A DNA stretch of 64,000 nucleotides from Mycolicibacterium litorale (GCF_010731695.1 NZ_AP022586.1:2728001-2792000); one strand, 5' to 3'; positions 1-9,797 are shown, counted from the first letter of the stretch. The notes: a model not told the origin generated them from the sequence alone. Translations and numbers: made by a program.

Positions 1-212
1 TGGTCGACGGATACCGCCACGGCTTCCTCAACCCCGGCGGCCGCCTGGAAGCGGGTATCACCGAGTTCTTCGACGACGGACGGTTGCATGCCGAAGGACA
101 GTCCGCCGCAACGCTTTTCACCAGCAGTTGTTCGAGTGTGTCGACGACGTTCGGGTTCGACACCATCGGCGACTTCTTCGCCCACCACCTGATCGAGAAG
201 GACATCTCATGA
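1..212 (+). CDS. C-terminal fragment of an unidentified protein
   Basis: An open frame enters from the left edge (first full codon at base 3) and ends at TGA 210-212, giving the last 69 residues of a larger protein. The tail is rich in Phe, Gly, Thr and Ser and ends HLIEKDIS; I do not recognise a family. Its stop codon overlaps the ATG of the next gene (ATGA at 209-212), so the two are probably co-translated. It may therefore belong with the cupin dioxygenase that follows. The start and domain content lie outside the window. Confidence 0.55.
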   Translation, partial: VDGYRHGFLNPGGRLEAGITEFFDDGRLHAEGQSAATLFTSSCSSVSTTFGFDTIGDFFAHHLIEKDIS

Positions 213-1294
213 CCGGCATCATCGACGTCGAGGCGATGCACGACACACGGCCGCTGATCAACCGCCTGCCGGGCGAGCCCGCGCCGTACTACCTCGCCGG
301 CGGCAAGGGACTTCGCTACGAGGTCGACGGCCAGCTGTGGACCGTCATCGCCCGCTCCGTCGATACCGGCGGATCGTTCGACGCCGCGTTCATCCTCGGT
401 CCGCGCGGCGCCGCGGCTCCGTTCCACAGCCTGCCCGGCCACCAGCGGACCTATCACGTGTTCGACGGCTGTGTTCAGTTCTGGCTACCCGGGCGGAGTC
501 GCGTTCTGGTGCAGGGAGATTCGATTCACGTGCCGCCGGAGGTGCCGGTCGCCTATCGGATACTCGGCCACAGCACTCGGATGCTGTTCTTCTCGGCACC
601 CGGTGGCGCCTTGGATGTGGTGCTCGACGACGAGGCGATGGCGCAGGCGCGAACCGAGGCGCGCGTGCACGCGGCCTCCGGTGGGTACGGGATACCGGCT
701 GACGAGGCGCTGCTCCTGCTGCCGGGTGGTGCGCACCGGCACGACCTGGAGTTCGCCGCAGCGAGCGACGAGTGGGATGACACGCTGCCGGCGGGTGCGG
801 AACCCTATTTCCTCCGCGCGATGACCGGAGAACGCCGTGCCTGGCCGAGCGCGATCAACTCGTTCGCCGCACGCGGGCGCAACACGGGCGGACGCTACTT
901 CTCGGTTCTGACCAATGCCGCCCCGCAGCCCTACATCGGACGACACTTCCACGAGCACCACACGGAAAACTTCTTCTGCATGGCGGGCCGAGTGTGGTTG
1001 TACGCCAACGGCGACGAGGTGCTGCTCACCCCGGGAGATTTCCTCCACGCGCCGGCGGGCACCATCCACGCGTTCGCCATAGAGCGCCACGACACGCGGA
1101 TGCTGGGGATGTTGACGTCCGATGTCTTCGAGCCGTTCTTCGATGTCACCGCGGATGCGACGGATGACCATGTCTACACCGAAGGTCTCATCAATCCGGA
1201 CACCTTCATGGCGCGACTGGCCGCTCATGCCGCCGATCTCGACGTCGTGCAGGTCGGCCCGCCGCCGGTGCGCAACCGGGCGCTCGATCTGTAG
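209..1294 (+). CDS. Bicupin quercetin 2,3-dioxygenase-like protein
   Basis: 361 residues with two cupin barrels. The C-terminal barrel carries a complete cupin metal site: H246-x-H248-x4-E253 in the first motif and H287 in PAGTIHAF of the second. The N-terminal barrel (about residues 65-135) keeps the fold pattern but its histidines (H73, H78, H83) do not match the motif well, so it is probably non-catalytic or has altered ligands. Length and layout fit actinobacterial bicupin quercetinases, metal enzymes that open the flavonol ring and release CO. The true substrate in a mycobacterium is unknown. The start at 209 was chosen because its ATG overlaps the upstream stop codon; longer in-frame starts lie inside that upstream gene. 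It is followed by the convergent ssrA terminator. Confidence 0.8.
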   Translation: MTGIIDVEAMHDTRPLINRLPGEPAPYYLAGGKGLRYEVDGQLWTVIARSVDTGGSFDAAFILGPRGAAAPFHSLPGHQRTYHVFDGCVQFWLPGRSRVLVQGDSIHVPPEVPVAYRILGHSTRMLFFSAPGGALDVVLDDEAMAQARTEARVHAASGGYGIPADEALLLLPGGAHRHDLEFAAASDEWDDTLPAGAEPYFLRAMTGERRAWPSAINSFAARGRNTGGRYFSVLTNAAPQPYIGRHFHEHHTENFFCMAGRVWLYANGDEVLLTPGDFLHAPAGTIHAFAIERHDTRMLGMLTSDVFEPFFDVTADATDDHVYTEGLINPDTFMARLAAHAADLDVVQVGPPPVRNRALDL

Positions 1295-1338
1295 CCGACG
1301 AGCCGCCACAGCGTCATCGGCGCGACGCCCGCAGCACG

Positions 1339-1372
1339 AAAAACAGGCCAGAGACTGGGTCTCTGGCCTGTT
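1339..1372 (-). terminator. Intrinsic terminator of ssrA
   Basis: Read on the minus strand, ACAGGCCAGAGAC and its exact complement form a 13-bp stem with a 3-base loop. It is followed by five U residues (A1339-A1343 on the plus strand). It begins nine bases past the tmRNA 3' end. A perfect stem with a U-run is unusual in this GC-rich window, so I regard it as a true Rho-independent terminator. Confidence 0.88.
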
Positions 1373-1380
1373 CTTATCAG

Positions 1381-1745
1381 TGGAGCTGCCGGGAATCGAA
1401 CCCGGGTCCTACGGCATGTCCTCGAGGCTTCTCCGTGCGCAGTTCGCTAAGTCTCTACTCGGATCTCCTGATCACGCGAACAAGTCAGGATGACGATCCC
1501 AGTCGCTGTTTGATGTCCCTTCAAGTCCCGCGACCGGACTTGAAGGTGGGTCCCTCTAGCTGACGCCAGGGTCCGGGCCGAGGGCGCTCCCGGTCTGACG
1601 GACTAGCTTCGCTTAGGCAGCGAGAGCGTAGTCGCGCTGATTGGTATCGGCGCTTAATTGGTTGCAACGACGCTTACGGTGGTCTCTTGCCTGCACCGGC
1701 ACGCTTCCCTTGATTCGATGCTCGAAGTCGAAACCGTTCAGCCCC
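1381..1745 (-). ncRNA. ssrA: Transfer-messenger RNA (tmRNA), one-piece
   Basis: A 365-nt tmRNA for rescue of stalled ribosomes together with SmpB (encoded 3.3 kb away on the same strand). The 5' end GGGGCUG (1745-1739) pairs with CAGCUCC near the 3' end (1388-1382), leaving discriminator A at 1381; CCA is not encoded. A tRNA-like T arm (GGTTCGATTCC) lies next to the 3' end. The tag reading frame runs 1651 down to the TAA at 1613-1615 and encodes ADTNQRDYALAA, which differs slightly from the mycobacterial tags I remember but keeps the terminal protease signal ALAA. The 98 bp between this gene and the next (1746-1843) should hold its promoter; a TACGAT hexamer (1798-1793) is the best -10 candidate and would imply a processed 5' leader. 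Confidence 0.95.
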
Positions 1746-1843
1746 CTGTGTACTTGTCAAACAATCCCCACCGGCGCGCGGTAGGGCCCTTCATCGTACG
1801 CGAGTTCCAACGGTTCGCTCCACCCCTTTGTTCCGCCCGCCCG

Positions 1844-4141
1844 TCACGGTCCGGAGACGGCCCCTTCACGGCTCTCCGCCAGGGTCCGGCAGAGCTCGCT
1901 CATCGGCATCGCGCGTCCGAAGAGGTGGCCCTGCGCCAGCCGACACCCCGCGGCCAGCAGCGTGTCCACCTGCTCTGGGTACTCGATGCCCTCCGCGATG
2001 ACGTCGAGATTCAACGCATCGCACAGTCCGATCACCGATCGGTAGAGCGCCAGATCCCGGCCGGGTTCCCCGCCGGCGGCCAGGCTGCGGTCGAGTTTGA
2101 CGACGTCGACCGGCAGCGCGTGCAGATAGCTGAGCGAGTTGAACCCGCTGCCGAAGTCGTCGAGGGCGACCTTCACCCCGACCGCGGTCAACCTCCTGAT
2201 GGCCGCGGCGCCCTTCGACAGATCCACGATCGGGACGGTTTCGGTGATCTCGAGGATCAGTCGCTCCGGTTCCATCCCGTGCCGCTGCAGGGTCGCCACC
2301 ACCTGCGTCTCGAACGCGCGGTTCCCCAGCCGCGCCGCGCCGATGTTCACATGCAGTGCGAGATCCAGCCCGGCTTCTTGCACCTCCCGGCAGGCCAGGT
2401 CCAGCACCATCGCGTCGAGCGCAGCTCCCAGCCCGGCGCCTTCGGCCACCGCCACGAAGGTCTCCGGAGGCATCTGCATCCCGTTCGGGGTGGTCCACCG
2501 TGCAAGCGCTTCGACCGCCATCGGTGCGGCGTGCGGCAACACCACCACCGGCTGATAAGCCAGCGCGAACCCGGCGGGCACACCGCCGTCCGCCTGCCGC
2601 AGCGCGCTGACGAAGTCGACCGACACCCCTGAGGACGGGCGGTACACCACGGCGGTGTCCTTCCCGAGCCGCTTACCCGCGTACATCGAGATGTCGGCCT
2701 GCCTCAGCAGATCGTCGGAGGTCGGCGCCGGCTCATGGGCGGAGGGTCGGACCAGACCCATACTCGCGCGCACCCGCACCGACGAACCGTGCACCGCGAA
2801 CGGATCCCGCAGCGCGACCCGCAGTTTGTCGGCCACCACCTCCGGCGCCTCGTGGTCGCCCTCCACGAGGATCGCGAACTCGTCGCCTCCGATGCGGGCC
2901 AGAGTGTCCGACGGCCCCACGCACTGGCGCAGCCGATCCCCTACCGCGCACAGCAGTTCGTCGCCGGCGGCGTGGCCGAACTGGTCGTTGACCTCTTTGA
3001 AATCGTCGATGTCGACGAAGATGAGGACGAACTTGCCGTCGTGCATCGCCTCGTCGAGTCGCTGCGCGAACAGCAGCCGGTTGGGCAGCCCGGTCAGCGC
3101 GTCGTGGTGCACCTGGTGGGCCAAGCGGGTCTGCGCTTCGTACAGCTGTCGGGTCAGCAGACGTTGGGCGCGCATCGCGACCACCTGCCGCGCGGTGACC
3201 AAGCCGATCATCAGCAGGGTCGCGAAGGTGACCGGCGAGGGTATCTGCTCGTCGATCAGGAGGTGGAAGGACAGCAGCGAGATGATGAGCAGGAACCCGA
3301 TGTAGGGCAGGAACGCCTGCAGCCAGTCCATCGCATCCTCGCCGCGCCCGCTCATCGGCCGAGGCCGTCTGAGCGCAAGCGCGAAGCCGATCATGAGCGG
3401 CCCGAGGGCGAATCCGACCCCACACCAGAGATCGCCGGACTCCACCCCCACGGTTCGCAGGTAGGCGGCCAGCCGATCCGACGCGGCGATCGTCAGCACC
3501 CCGCCGGAGAGCAGGAGATAGTTCACCCGATCGGGACGGTCCCGCCGGTACGCCATCGCCATCAGCGCCGCGACCACCACGACCACCAGTTCCAGCAGCG
3601 AGTAGGCCACCACGACGGTCGTGTTCTGCGAGCGGGGCAGCGCCGCCCCGGTCATCGCGCCCAGCCCGGCGATGAAGGCCAGGATCGAGAACGCGGCCGC
3701 CGCCACCAACCCGTCGAGCACCGTGACCACGCGCGAGTGCCGCAACGAACCGGCGTGCCTGCCGTGCAGACCTCCGCCTCCCCCGGCGAGCACGATCATC
3801 GCGGCCAGTGACAGCACCGGCGGCAAGAAATAGGCGACGACAGCGATCAGCGGCGCGGTGTCGCTCCCCGTCGCTCCGCCGCTGAGGAACCAGGCCACCT
3901 CGCCCACCAGCCAACTGGACATCGCGCCGGCGACCAGCAGTCGCCACCACCGCGCCGTCCCTGTGGTTCGCCGCGCCACCACCAGGGCGATCACCAACGC
4001 CGAGATCCCGATCGCCGCCTGCAGCGCCGCCGCCACCGAGCGGGCGGTTGCCTCGCCGTAGGGCGCCAGCGCGTTCCAGTAGGCCAGCACGGCGACGGCG
4101 GCAAAGAGACCGAGGCGCCATTGCGCGGTATTCACCGACAC
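1844..4141 (-). CDS. Membrane-anchored GGDEF-EAL cyclic di-GMP protein
   Basis: 765 residues. The first ~320 residues are a polytopic membrane region with about eight to ten hydrophobic segments. A GGDEF domain follows (intact RIGGDEF) and then an EAL domain (VEALARW, ITETVP, DDFGSG, VIAEGIE, AQGHLFGR). Both catalytic signatures look complete, so it could make and degrade c-di-GMP. The RxxD inhibitory site expected just upstream of GGDEF reads GPSD, so product inhibition through that site is probably absent. It differs from the GAF-GGDEF-EAL protein DcpA described in M. smegmatis in having a membrane sensor region instead. It lies between ssrA and the transporter gene, transcribed the same way, with a 91-bp gap upstream. 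Confidence 0.88.
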   Translation of the reverse strand: MSVNTAQWRLGLFAAVAVLAYWNALAPYGEATARSVAAALQAAIGISALVIALVVARRTTGTARWWRLLVAGAMSSWLVGEVAWFLSGGATGSDTAPLIAVVAYFLPPVLSLAAMIVLAGGGGGLHGRHAGSLRHSRVVTVLDGLVAAAAFSILAFIAGLGAMTGAALPRSQNTTVVVAYSLLELVVVVVAALMAMAYRRDRPDRVNYLLLSGGVLTIAASDRLAAYLRTVGVESGDLWCGVGFALGPLMIGFALALRRPRPMSGRGEDAMDWLQAFLPYIGFLLIISLLSFHLLIDEQIPSPVTFATLLMIGLVTARQVVAMRAQRLLTRQLYEAQTRLAHQVHHDALTGLPNRLLFAQRLDEAMHDGKFVLIFVDIDDFKEVNDQFGHAAGDELLCAVGDRLRQCVGPSDTLARIGGDEFAILVEGDHEAPEVVADKLRVALRDPFAVHGSSVRVRASMGLVRPSAHEPAPTSDDLLRQADISMYAGKRLGKDTAVVYRPSSGVSVDFVSALRQADGGVPAGFALAYQPVVVLPHAAPMAVEALARWTTPNGMQMPPETFVAVAEGAGLGAALDAMVLDLACREVQEAGLDLALHVNIGAARLGNRAFETQVVATLQRHGMEPERLILEITETVPIVDLSKGAAAIRRLTAVGVKVALDDFGSGFNSLSYLHALPVDVVKLDRSLAAGGEPGRDLALYRSVIGLCDALNLDVIAEGIEYPEQVDTLLAAGCRLAQGHLFGRAMPMSELCRTLAESREGAVSGP

Positions 4142-4232
4142 AGGCCCCCCGTCTGCCAGCGCGAACAGTCACCCCATACTGCCACGGCAACACCGGCCGA
4201 CAGCGAGGGCTACCACGGCCGCGCCGGCGCGG

Positions 4233-5078
4233 CTAGCCCGCGGCGATCATCGTCACGGCGCCCAAGGCCAGCAGCATGCCGAGCGCCTGCCAGCGGGTCA
4301 CCCGCTCACGCAGTACGACGATCGCCAGCAGCACCGTCGCCGCCGGATACAGCGACATCAACACCCCGGCCAGCGACAGCAGCGACGCCTGCAGGGCCAG
4401 CAGCATCGCCACGTTGGCCGCGGTGTCGAGCACACCGGCCAGCAACGCCAGCTTCAACGGAACCCCGGCCGGCGCCGCGAGCTGTCCGCTGACGGCCGCG
4501 ATCGTCACCACCAGCACCGTCGCCGCCGCTCGTGCGAAGACCAGCGGCCACAGCCCCGCGGCGACCGGGGCCTGATCGATCAGCACGAAGTTCAGCCCGA
4601 ACGACAACCCGGCGCCGACGGTCAGCCAGGCCACCTTCCTCGTGAACCGGTGGGGACGGACGTCGTCGTCGCTCGCTTCACGGCTGACCAGGACGACCGC
4701 CACCAGCGCCACCAGGATGCCGCCGGCGGCGACCCCTCCGGGCCGCTCGCCGAGGAACAACCCGACGCCGACCGGGAGACCGGCCACCAGCACCGCGGTC
4801 AGCGGTGAGACGACCGAGATCGGGCCGGCGCCCAGCGCCGCGTAGAACCACCACACGCCGAAGGCCTGCGACACCCCGCAGGCCACACCCCAGACGACCG
4901 CGCCGTGGGAGATCTCGCCGCCGACGGCCACGGCGAGCACTGCCAGCAGGACCATCGCGACCGGATAGGAGACCAGCACCACGCGCAGCGCGGCGACCCG
5001 CCGTGAGGCGATCCCGCCGACGAAGTCACTGACCCCGTAGCCGGCCGCAGACGCCAGCGCGAACAGGATTCCGATCAG
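4233..5078 (-). CDS. EamA/DMT-family transporter, probable non-ATG start
   Basis: A polytopic protein of about ten hydrophobic segments in two repeated halves, typical of EamA (drug/metabolite transporter) permeases; substrate unknown. The first conventional start codon is the GTG at 4982, giving 249 residues. The frame stays open upstream and encodes a transporter-like N-terminus ([19 protein letters not shown]) that the family normally has. No ATG, GTG or TTG is available there; the best candidate is CTG at 5078, which overlaps the smpB stop as CTGA and gives 281 residues, the usual family length. I give the longer form. The smpB-transporter overlap suggests translational coupling in one operon. 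Confidence 0.75.
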   Translation of the reverse strand: MIGILFALASAAGYGVSDFVGGIASRRVAALRVVLVSYPVAMVLLAVLAVAVGGEISHGAVVWGVACGVSQAFGVWWFYAALGAGPISVVSPLTAVLVAGLPVGVGLFLGERPGGVAAGGILVALVAVVLVSREASDDDVRPHRFTRKVAWLTVGAGLSFGLNFVLIDQAPVAAGLWPLVFARAAATVLVVTIAAVSGQLAAPAGVPLKLALLAGVLDTAANVAMLLALQASLLSLAGVLMSLYPAATVLLAIVVLRERVTRWQALGMLLALGAVTMIAAG

Positions 5079-5581
5079 GACATGCCCTTGGCCCTGCGGC
5101 CCAGCTCGCGAACGACCTCGCGCTCGGCGTCCCGGCGAGCCAGGTCCTGACGCTTGTCGTGGGCCTGCTTACCGCGGGCCAGTGCCAGCTCGACCTTGAC
5201 CTTGCCGCCGGAGAAGTACAGCGACAACGGCACCAGGGTCAGGTTGCCGTCGCGGATCTTGCCGATGAGATTGTCGATCTCGCGTCGGTGCAGCAGCAGC
5301 TTGCGGTTGCGCCGCGGGGCGTGGTTCGTCCATGTGCCGTGGTGATATTCGGGGATGTGCAGGTTGCGCAGCCAGATCTCGCCGTCGTCGACGGTGGCGA
5401 ACGCGTCGGCCAGCGACGCCGTTCCGTCGCGCAGGCTCTTGACCTCGGTGCCCATCAGCGCGATCCCGGTCTCGTAGGTGTCGAGGACCGTGTAATTGTG
5501 CCGGGCGCGGCGGTTGGTGGCGACGATCTGGTTGTTGGGGTCCTTGCCCCCGCCGGCCTTCCCGCCCTTCTTGGCTGCCAC
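5075..5581 (-). CDS. smpB: SsrA-binding protein SmpB
   Basis: 168 residues. SmpB binds tmRNA and delivers it to stalled ribosomes in trans-translation. Family signatures are visible: RRARHNY near the start of the barrel, [18 protein letters not shown], and the basic C-terminal tail with KQAHDKR and RD. The first ~15 residues are a Lys/Gly-rich extension common in actinobacteria. It starts two bases after the ftsX stop, matching the M. tuberculosis ftsE-ftsX-smpB order, and ends overlapping the transporter gene. With ssrA downstream, both parts of the rescue system lie within 4.3 kb. Confidence 0.96.
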   Translation of the reverse strand: MAAKKGGKAGGGKDPNNQIVATNRRARHNYTVLDTYETGIALMGTEVKSLRDGTASLADAFATVDDGEIWLRNLHIPEYHHGTWTNHAPRRNRKLLLHRREIDNLIGKIRDGNLTLVPLSLYFSGGKVKVELALARGKQAHDKRQDLARRDAEREVVRELGRRAKGMS

Positions 5582-5583
5582 GC

Positions 5584-6477
5584 CTACCTCCGCACGTACA
5601 GGCGCAACGTGACGTACGAGGTGACTCCGGCCATCGCGACGCCGACGAACAGCAGGATGGGCGAGATGTACAGGATGTCCGCGTAGTCGATTCTGGCGAT
5701 CAGGTTGGCTTGGTAGAACTGGTCGAGCGCGTTCTCCAGGAACGCGGCCCGCACCACCACCAGGCCCGCGATCGCGATGACGACGCCCAGCAGGGCGGCG
5801 AGCATCGCCTCGAGCAGGAACGGCAGCTGGGTGTACCAGCGGCTGGCCCCGACCAACCGCATGATGCCGACTTCCGTGCGCCGGGTGTAGGCGGCGACCT
5901 GCACCATGTTGGCGATCAGCAGGATGGCGCCGACCGCCTGCACGAGCGCGACGGCGAACGCGGCGTTACTCAGCCCGTCGAGCACCGCGAACAGCCGGTC
6001 GACCAGATCCTTCTGGTTCTGCACCCCCTGCACCCCGGGTTGCCCGACCATCGCCTTGTCGAACTCCTCGTGTTGCTCCGGATCGACCAGCTTGACGACG
6101 AAAGAGGCCGGGAACGCATCCTTGCCGGCAACGTCCTTGTACTGGGGGAACTTCCGGATCGCGTCCTCGTAGGCGTCGTCACGGTTGAGGAACACCACGG
6201 AGTCGACGTCGGTGCGGTTCTCCAGTTGCGTGCGCAGGCCCTGGCACGGATTCGCGTCGCACGTCGGATCGCTGGCCGAGACCTCCGGGGTCAGGAAAAC
6301 CTGGCTCTCCACCCGGTCGAGGTAGATGTCGCGCGAGTTGTCGGCCAGCCGCACGACCAGCAGGCCCCCGCCGAACAGGCCGATCGAGATCGCGGTCGTC
6401 AGGATCATCGCGACCGTCATGGTGACGTTGCGACGAAGTCCGGTCAGAACCTCATTGATCAGGAACCCAAAGCGCAC
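5584..6477 (-). CDS. ftsX: Cell division protein FtsX
   Basis: 297 residues with four predicted transmembrane segments. There is a large extracytoplasmic loop between TM1 and TM2 (about residues 45-165), containing a Cys pair in [10 protein letters not shown] that could form a disulfide. FtsX pairs with the ATPase FtsE and in mycobacteria activates peptidoglycan hydrolases of the RipC type through this loop. It begins immediately after the ftsE stop, so the two are one operon. Length and layout match the actinobacterial family. Confidence 0.95.
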   Translation of the reverse strand: MRFGFLINEVLTGLRRNVTMTVAMILTTAISIGLFGGGLLVVRLADNSRDIYLDRVESQVFLTPEVSASDPTCDANPCQGLRTQLENRTDVDSVVFLNRDDAYEDAIRKFPQYKDVAGKDAFPASFVVKLVDPEQHEEFDKAMVGQPGVQGVQNQKDLVDRLFAVLDGLSNAAFAVALVQAVGAILLIANMVQVAAYTRRTEVGIMRLVGASRWYTQLPFLLEAMLAALLGVVIAIAGLVVVRAAFLENALDQFYQANLIARIDYADILYISPILLFVGVAMAGVTSYVTLRLYVRR

Positions 6478-7170
6478 TTAGCGATCCATTCCGTAGACAC
6501 CGCGCTGCTCGTCACGGACCAGCCGGCCCAATTCGAGTTCGAGCACGCGCTGGCGCATCGAGTCGACGATGTGATGGTCGTGGGTGGCCATCAGCACGGT
6601 GGTGCCCGTGCGGTTGATCCGCTCCAGCAGATCCATGATGTCCTTACTCGTCTCGGGGTCCAGGTTGCCGGTCGGCTCGTCGGCCAACAGCACCAGCGGC
6701 CGGTTCACGAACGCCCGCGCGATCGCCACCCGCTGCTGTTCACCGCCGGACAGTTCGCCCGGCAGGCGGTTGGCCTTCCCCGACAGCCCGACCATCTCCA
6801 GCACGTCGGGCACCACCCGGTTGATCACGTCGGACCGCTTCCCGATCACCTCGAGCGCGAACGCGACGTTCTCGAACACCGTCTTCTGCTGCAGCAGACG
6901 GAAGTCCTGGAACACGCAGCCGATCACCTGCCGCAGGCTCGGGATGTGCCGCCCCGACAGCTTGTTGACGTGGAACTTCGACACCCGGATGTCGCCGGAG
7001 GTCGGGGTGTCCTCGGCGAGCAGCAGCCGCATGAACGTCGACTTGCCGGACCCGGACGGCCCGATGAGGAACACGAACTCACCCTTGTCGATCTTGAGTG
7101 ACACGTTGTCCAGGGCGGGGCGCGCCGAGGACTTGTACTGCTTGGTCACGTTGTCGAGGGTGATCATCAC
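6478..7170 (-). CDS. ftsE: Cell division ATP-binding protein FtsE
   Basis: 230 residues. The ABC ATPase of the FtsEX complex, coupling cytosolic ATP hydrolysis to cell-wall remodelling at the septum. Walker [10 protein letters not shown] is at about 37-45, Q-loop Q88, signature LSGGEQQR at 140-147, Walker [14 protein letters not shown] around 159-171 and the H-loop in ATHDHH. The start is GTG 7170, followed directly by an in-frame ATG at 7167. A TACACT -10-like hexamer ends eight bases before the GTG, so the mRNA is probably leaderless and the GTG may be used. Confidence 0.95.
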   Translation of the reverse strand: MMITLDNVTKQYKSSARPALDNVSLKIDKGEFVFLIGPSGSGKSTFMRLLLAEDTPTSGDIRVSKFHVNKLSGRHIPSLRQVIGCVFQDFRLLQQKTVFENVAFALEVIGKRSDVINRVVPDVLEMVGLSGKANRLPGELSGGEQQRVAIARAFVNRPLVLLADEPTGNLDPETSKDIMDLLERINRTGTTVLMATHDHHIVDSMRQRVLELELGRLVRDEQRGVYGMDR

Positions 7171-7178
7171 GGCTCGCC

Positions 7179-7184
7179 AGTGTA
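7179..7184 (-). promoter_or_regulatory. Candidate -10 of a leaderless ftsE transcript
   Basis: TACACT on the minus strand fits the mycobacterial TANNNT pattern. It ends eight bases before the GTG start of ftsE, leaving no room for a leader. No convincing -35 was seen. Confidence 0.5.
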
Positions 7185-7207
7185 GCGGGACGCGACCCGG
7201 CCGCCGG

Positions 7208-7702
7208 TTACGGCAGCGGGAGCGGCAGGCCGGGCAGCGGCTGCGGTCCCGGGGCGGGCGTCGGGGTCTGGGTGACCGTCTGAGGCGGCAGCAAACCGGG
7301 TCCGTCGGGGTCGATCACCGTGGTCGTCGGCGCGGGAGGCGTCGAGGTCGTCGGCGTGGGGCTGGTGGTCGTGGTCTCGGTCGGACTCGTGGTGGTGGGG
7401 GTCGGCGTCGTCGTGGTGGTGCGTGGCGGCCGTCGGGTGGTGGTCTGAGGCACCTCCACCTGCGTGCGGGGCACCCAGGTGTAGTCGGGGTCGGGCACGA
7501 ACCCGGGCGGCACGACAACGGGGGCCGGTGGTGGCGCGGCCGGTTCGGGTGCGAACGCCTGCTGCACCCAGAACAGTGCGACGAACAGCACCACCAGACC
7601 GAGGGTCGAGGTGCGGACGCGACCGCGGAACAGATAGGCGGGCCAGCTCCGGCCGGTGATCGTGTCCTTGAGGGCGCGGGGCCGAAGGCTCACCGGGCTC
7701 AC
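7208..7702 (-). CDS. Pro/Thr-rich single-pass membrane protein (Rv3103c-like)
   Basis: 164 residues. A short basic N-terminus precedes one hydrophobic segment ([17 protein letters not shown], about residues 34-50). A long low-complexity outer domain follows, dominated by Pro and Thr with runs such as [20 protein letters not shown], and the tail ends in LPGLPLPLP. This architecture and position match the M. tuberculosis Rv3103c proline-rich membrane protein. The Thr/Pro tract could be O-mannosylated (inference). Its ATG overlaps the stop of the upstream channel gene by four bases, so the two are co-translated. Function unknown. Confidence 0.8.
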   Translation of the reverse strand: MSPVSLRPRALKDTITGRSWPAYLFRGRVRTSTLGLVVLFVALFWVQQAFAPEPAAPPPAPVVVPPGFVPDPDYTWVPRTQVEVPQTTTRRPPRTTTTTPTPTTTSPTETTTTSPTPTTSTPPAPTTTVIDPDGPGLLPPQTVTQTPTPAPGPQPLPGLPLPLP

Positions 7703-8679
7703 TTCTTGTCCTCCGTGGGCCCTTGGGTCTCCACTTCGGCGCCGCCGGCCGTCGCCGGGTGCACGATGGCGCCGACCATCGGTCCGGAGCCGTCGGTGGG
7801 AGAACCGACGCCCGCGCGCCGAAGTGCGGCGATCACCAGCACCCGCAACTGCCTGCCCACCTCGAACTGCTTACCGGGCAGCGTGCGTGCCACCATGCGC
7901 AGGTTCACGGTGTCCAGACCGATGCTCTCGACACCCATCATCTGAGGTGCGTCGAGCAGCAGATCGTGCAGCTTGCGGTCGTCCATCGCCTTGGTGGCCA
8001 CCTCGTGCAGCAACTCGTTGACCTCGTTGAGGTCCGCGGACGTCGGCACCGGGATGTCGATCACCGCGCGCGCCCAGTCCTTCGACAGGTTGACGGTCTT
8101 GACGATCTGCCCGTTCGGGATGGTCAGCATCTCTCCCTCGGGCGAGCGCAGCTTGGTGACCCGCAGCGTGACGTCCTCCACGGTGCCTTCGGCAGGCACC
8201 GCGATACCGGCGACGGTCAACGCCACCAGGTCACCGAAGCCGTACTGCTTCTCGGTGATGATGAAGAACCCGGCCAGCAGATCCTGCACCAGCCGCTGCG
8301 CACCGAAACCGAGTGCGGCACCGAGCACCGCGGCCGGGGCGACCAGCGAGCCGATCGGGATGGCCAGAGCGTCGGTGATCTCGACGGCCACCACGACGAA
8401 CAGGATGGCGATCGAGACCCACGAGATGACCGAGGCGACGGCCTGCCGGTGTTTCGCGCTCTCCGAGCGCACCAGCTGATCGGACTCCTGGTACTCGGCG
8501 TCGATACGCCGGCTGATCCGCTGTGCCACCCAGTTGATGAAGCGGGCACCGAGTAGACCGCCGATCAGCAGCAGCGCGATCTGCAGACCGCTGGTGAGGA
8601 TCCACACCCCGATCTCGCCGCGCCAGAAGCCGGTCCAGCGTTCGGCCAGCGGAAACGCCAACACAGTGTGGTTCGTCAT
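7699..8679 (-). CDS. Small-conductance mechanosensitive channel (MscS family)
   Basis: 326 residues. The N-terminal third is hydrophobic with three transmembrane segments. The pore-lining helix and start of the beta domain carry the MscS pattern PAAVLGAALGFGAQRL followed by DLLAGFFII and GFGD. The cytosolic domain includes IPNGQIVKTVNLSKDWAR, typical of the family. MscS channels open under membrane tension to release solutes. The order prfB-channel-Pro/Thr protein-ftsE is the M. tuberculosis Rv3105c-Rv3102c order. It starts four bases after the prfB stop. Confidence 0.9.
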   Translation of the reverse strand: MTNHTVLAFPLAERWTGFWRGEIGVWILTSGLQIALLLIGGLLGARFINWVAQRISRRIDAEYQESDQLVRSESAKHRQAVASVISWVSIAILFVVVAVEITDALAIPIGSLVAPAAVLGAALGFGAQRLVQDLLAGFFIITEKQYGFGDLVALTVAGIAVPAEGTVEDVTLRVTKLRSPEGEMLTIPNGQIVKTVNLSKDWARAVIDIPVPTSADLNEVNELLHEVATKAMDDRKLHDLLLDAPQMMGVESIGLDTVNLRMVARTLPGKQFEVGRQLRVLVIAALRRAGVGSPTDGSGPMVGAIVHPATAGGAEVETQGPTEDKK

Positions 8680-8682
8680 CGG

Positions 8683-9789
8683 CTAATCGTCGTCACGCCT
8701 GTTGCGCCAGCGGATCCCGGCTTCGAGGAACCCGTCGATGTCACCGTCGAGCACCGCGGCCGGATTGCCGACCTCGTACTCGGTGCGCAGGTCCTTGACC
8801 ATCTGATACGGGTGCAGCACGTAGGACCGCATCTGGTTGCCCCACGAGCTGCCGCCGTCGCCCTTGAGCGCATCCATCTCGGCGCGCTCCTCCTGCCGTT
8901 TGCGTTCCAGCAGTTTGGCCTGCAGCACGCGCATCGCCGCAACCTTGTTCTGCAGCTGAGATTTCTCGTTCTGGCAGGTGACGACGATACCCGTCGGGAT
9001 GTGGGTGAGGCGGACGGCGGAGTCGGTGGTGTTGACGGACTGCCCGCCCGGGCCGCTGGAGCGGTACACGTCGACGCGCAGATCGGTCTCGGGGATCTCG
9101 ATGTGGTCGGTGGTCTCGACGACCGGCAGCACCTCGACGTCGGCGAACGACGTCTGGCGGCGGCTCTGGTTGTCGAACGGGCTGATGCGGACGAGGCGGT
9201 GCGTGCCCTGTTCCACCGACAGCGTGCCGTAGGCATATGGCGCGTGCACAGCGAACGTGGCGCTCTTGATGCCGGCCTCTTCGGCGTAGGAGGTGTCGAA
9301 CACCTCGACGCCGTAGTTGTGCTGCTCGGCCCAGCGGATGTACATGCGCATCAGCATCTCGGCCCAGTCCGCGGCATCCACGCCCCCGGCTCCCGACCGG
9401 ATCGTGACGACGGCCTCGCGCTCGTCGTACTCGCCGGACAGCAGGGTGCGGACCTCCATCGCCTCGATGTCCGCGCGCAGCTTCGCGAGTTCGGCGTCGG
9501 CCTCGGCGACCTCGTCGGCGCCGCCTTCTTCGGCCGCGAGTTCGTAGAGCACCGGCAGATCTTCGACGCGCTGTCGCAGTGCCTCCACGCGCCGCAGTTC
9601 ACCCTGCGCGTGCGACAGTTCGCTGGTGACCTTCTGGGCGCGGCTCTGGTCGTCCCAGAGGTTGGGGTCGGAGGCGTCTTGTTCGAGCTTCTTGATGCGG
9701 TCCCGCAAACCGTCGACGTCGAGCACTCGCTCCACCGTCGTGAGGGTGGCGTCGAGGGCGGCGATGTCGGCTTGACGGTCAGGATCCAC
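8683..9789 (-). CDS. prfB: Peptide chain release factor 2
   Basis: 368 residues. RF2 recognises UGA/UAA and triggers peptide release. The tripeptide anticodon SPF is at residues 203-205 and the catalytic GGQ at 248-250 in [10 protein letters not shown]. The frame is continuous from the GTG start, so the programmed +1 frameshift that controls prfB in E. coli is absent, as expected for high-GC actinobacteria. A TACCCT -10-like hexamer lies eight bases upstream of the start codon. It is divergent from fprA with a 180-bp shared region, as in M. tuberculosis. Confidence 0.96.
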   Translation of the reverse strand: MDPDRQADIAALDATLTTVERVLDVDGLRDRIKKLEQDASDPNLWDDQSRAQKVTSELSHAQGELRRVEALRQRVEDLPVLYELAAEEGGADEVAEADAELAKLRADIEAMEVRTLLSGEYDEREAVVTIRSGAGGVDAADWAEMLMRMYIRWAEQHNYGVEVFDTSYAEEAGIKSATFAVHAPYAYGTLSVEQGTHRLVRISPFDNQSRRQTSFADVEVLPVVETTDHIEIPETDLRVDVYRSSGPGGQSVNTTDSAVRLTHIPTGIVVTCQNEKSQLQNKVAAMRVLQAKLLERKRQEERAEMDALKGDGGSSWGNQMRSYVLHPYQMVKDLRTEYEVGNPAAVLDGDIDGFLEAGIRWRNRRDDD

Positions 9790-9797
9790 GGGAACTC

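Noticed and set aside
1381..1420. Possible separate tRNA gene
   Set aside because: The T-arm-like sequence is the 3' half of the tmRNA tRNA-like domain; no anticodon arm is present.
1844..4141. Assignment as DcpA
   Set aside because: M. smegmatis DcpA has a GAF-GGDEF-EAL layout; this protein has a multi-helix membrane N-terminus and a different neighbourhood.
9700..9789. Programmed frameshift in prfB
   Set aside because: The reading frame is continuous from the GTG start, with no early in-frame UGA or slippery CUUUGA site.
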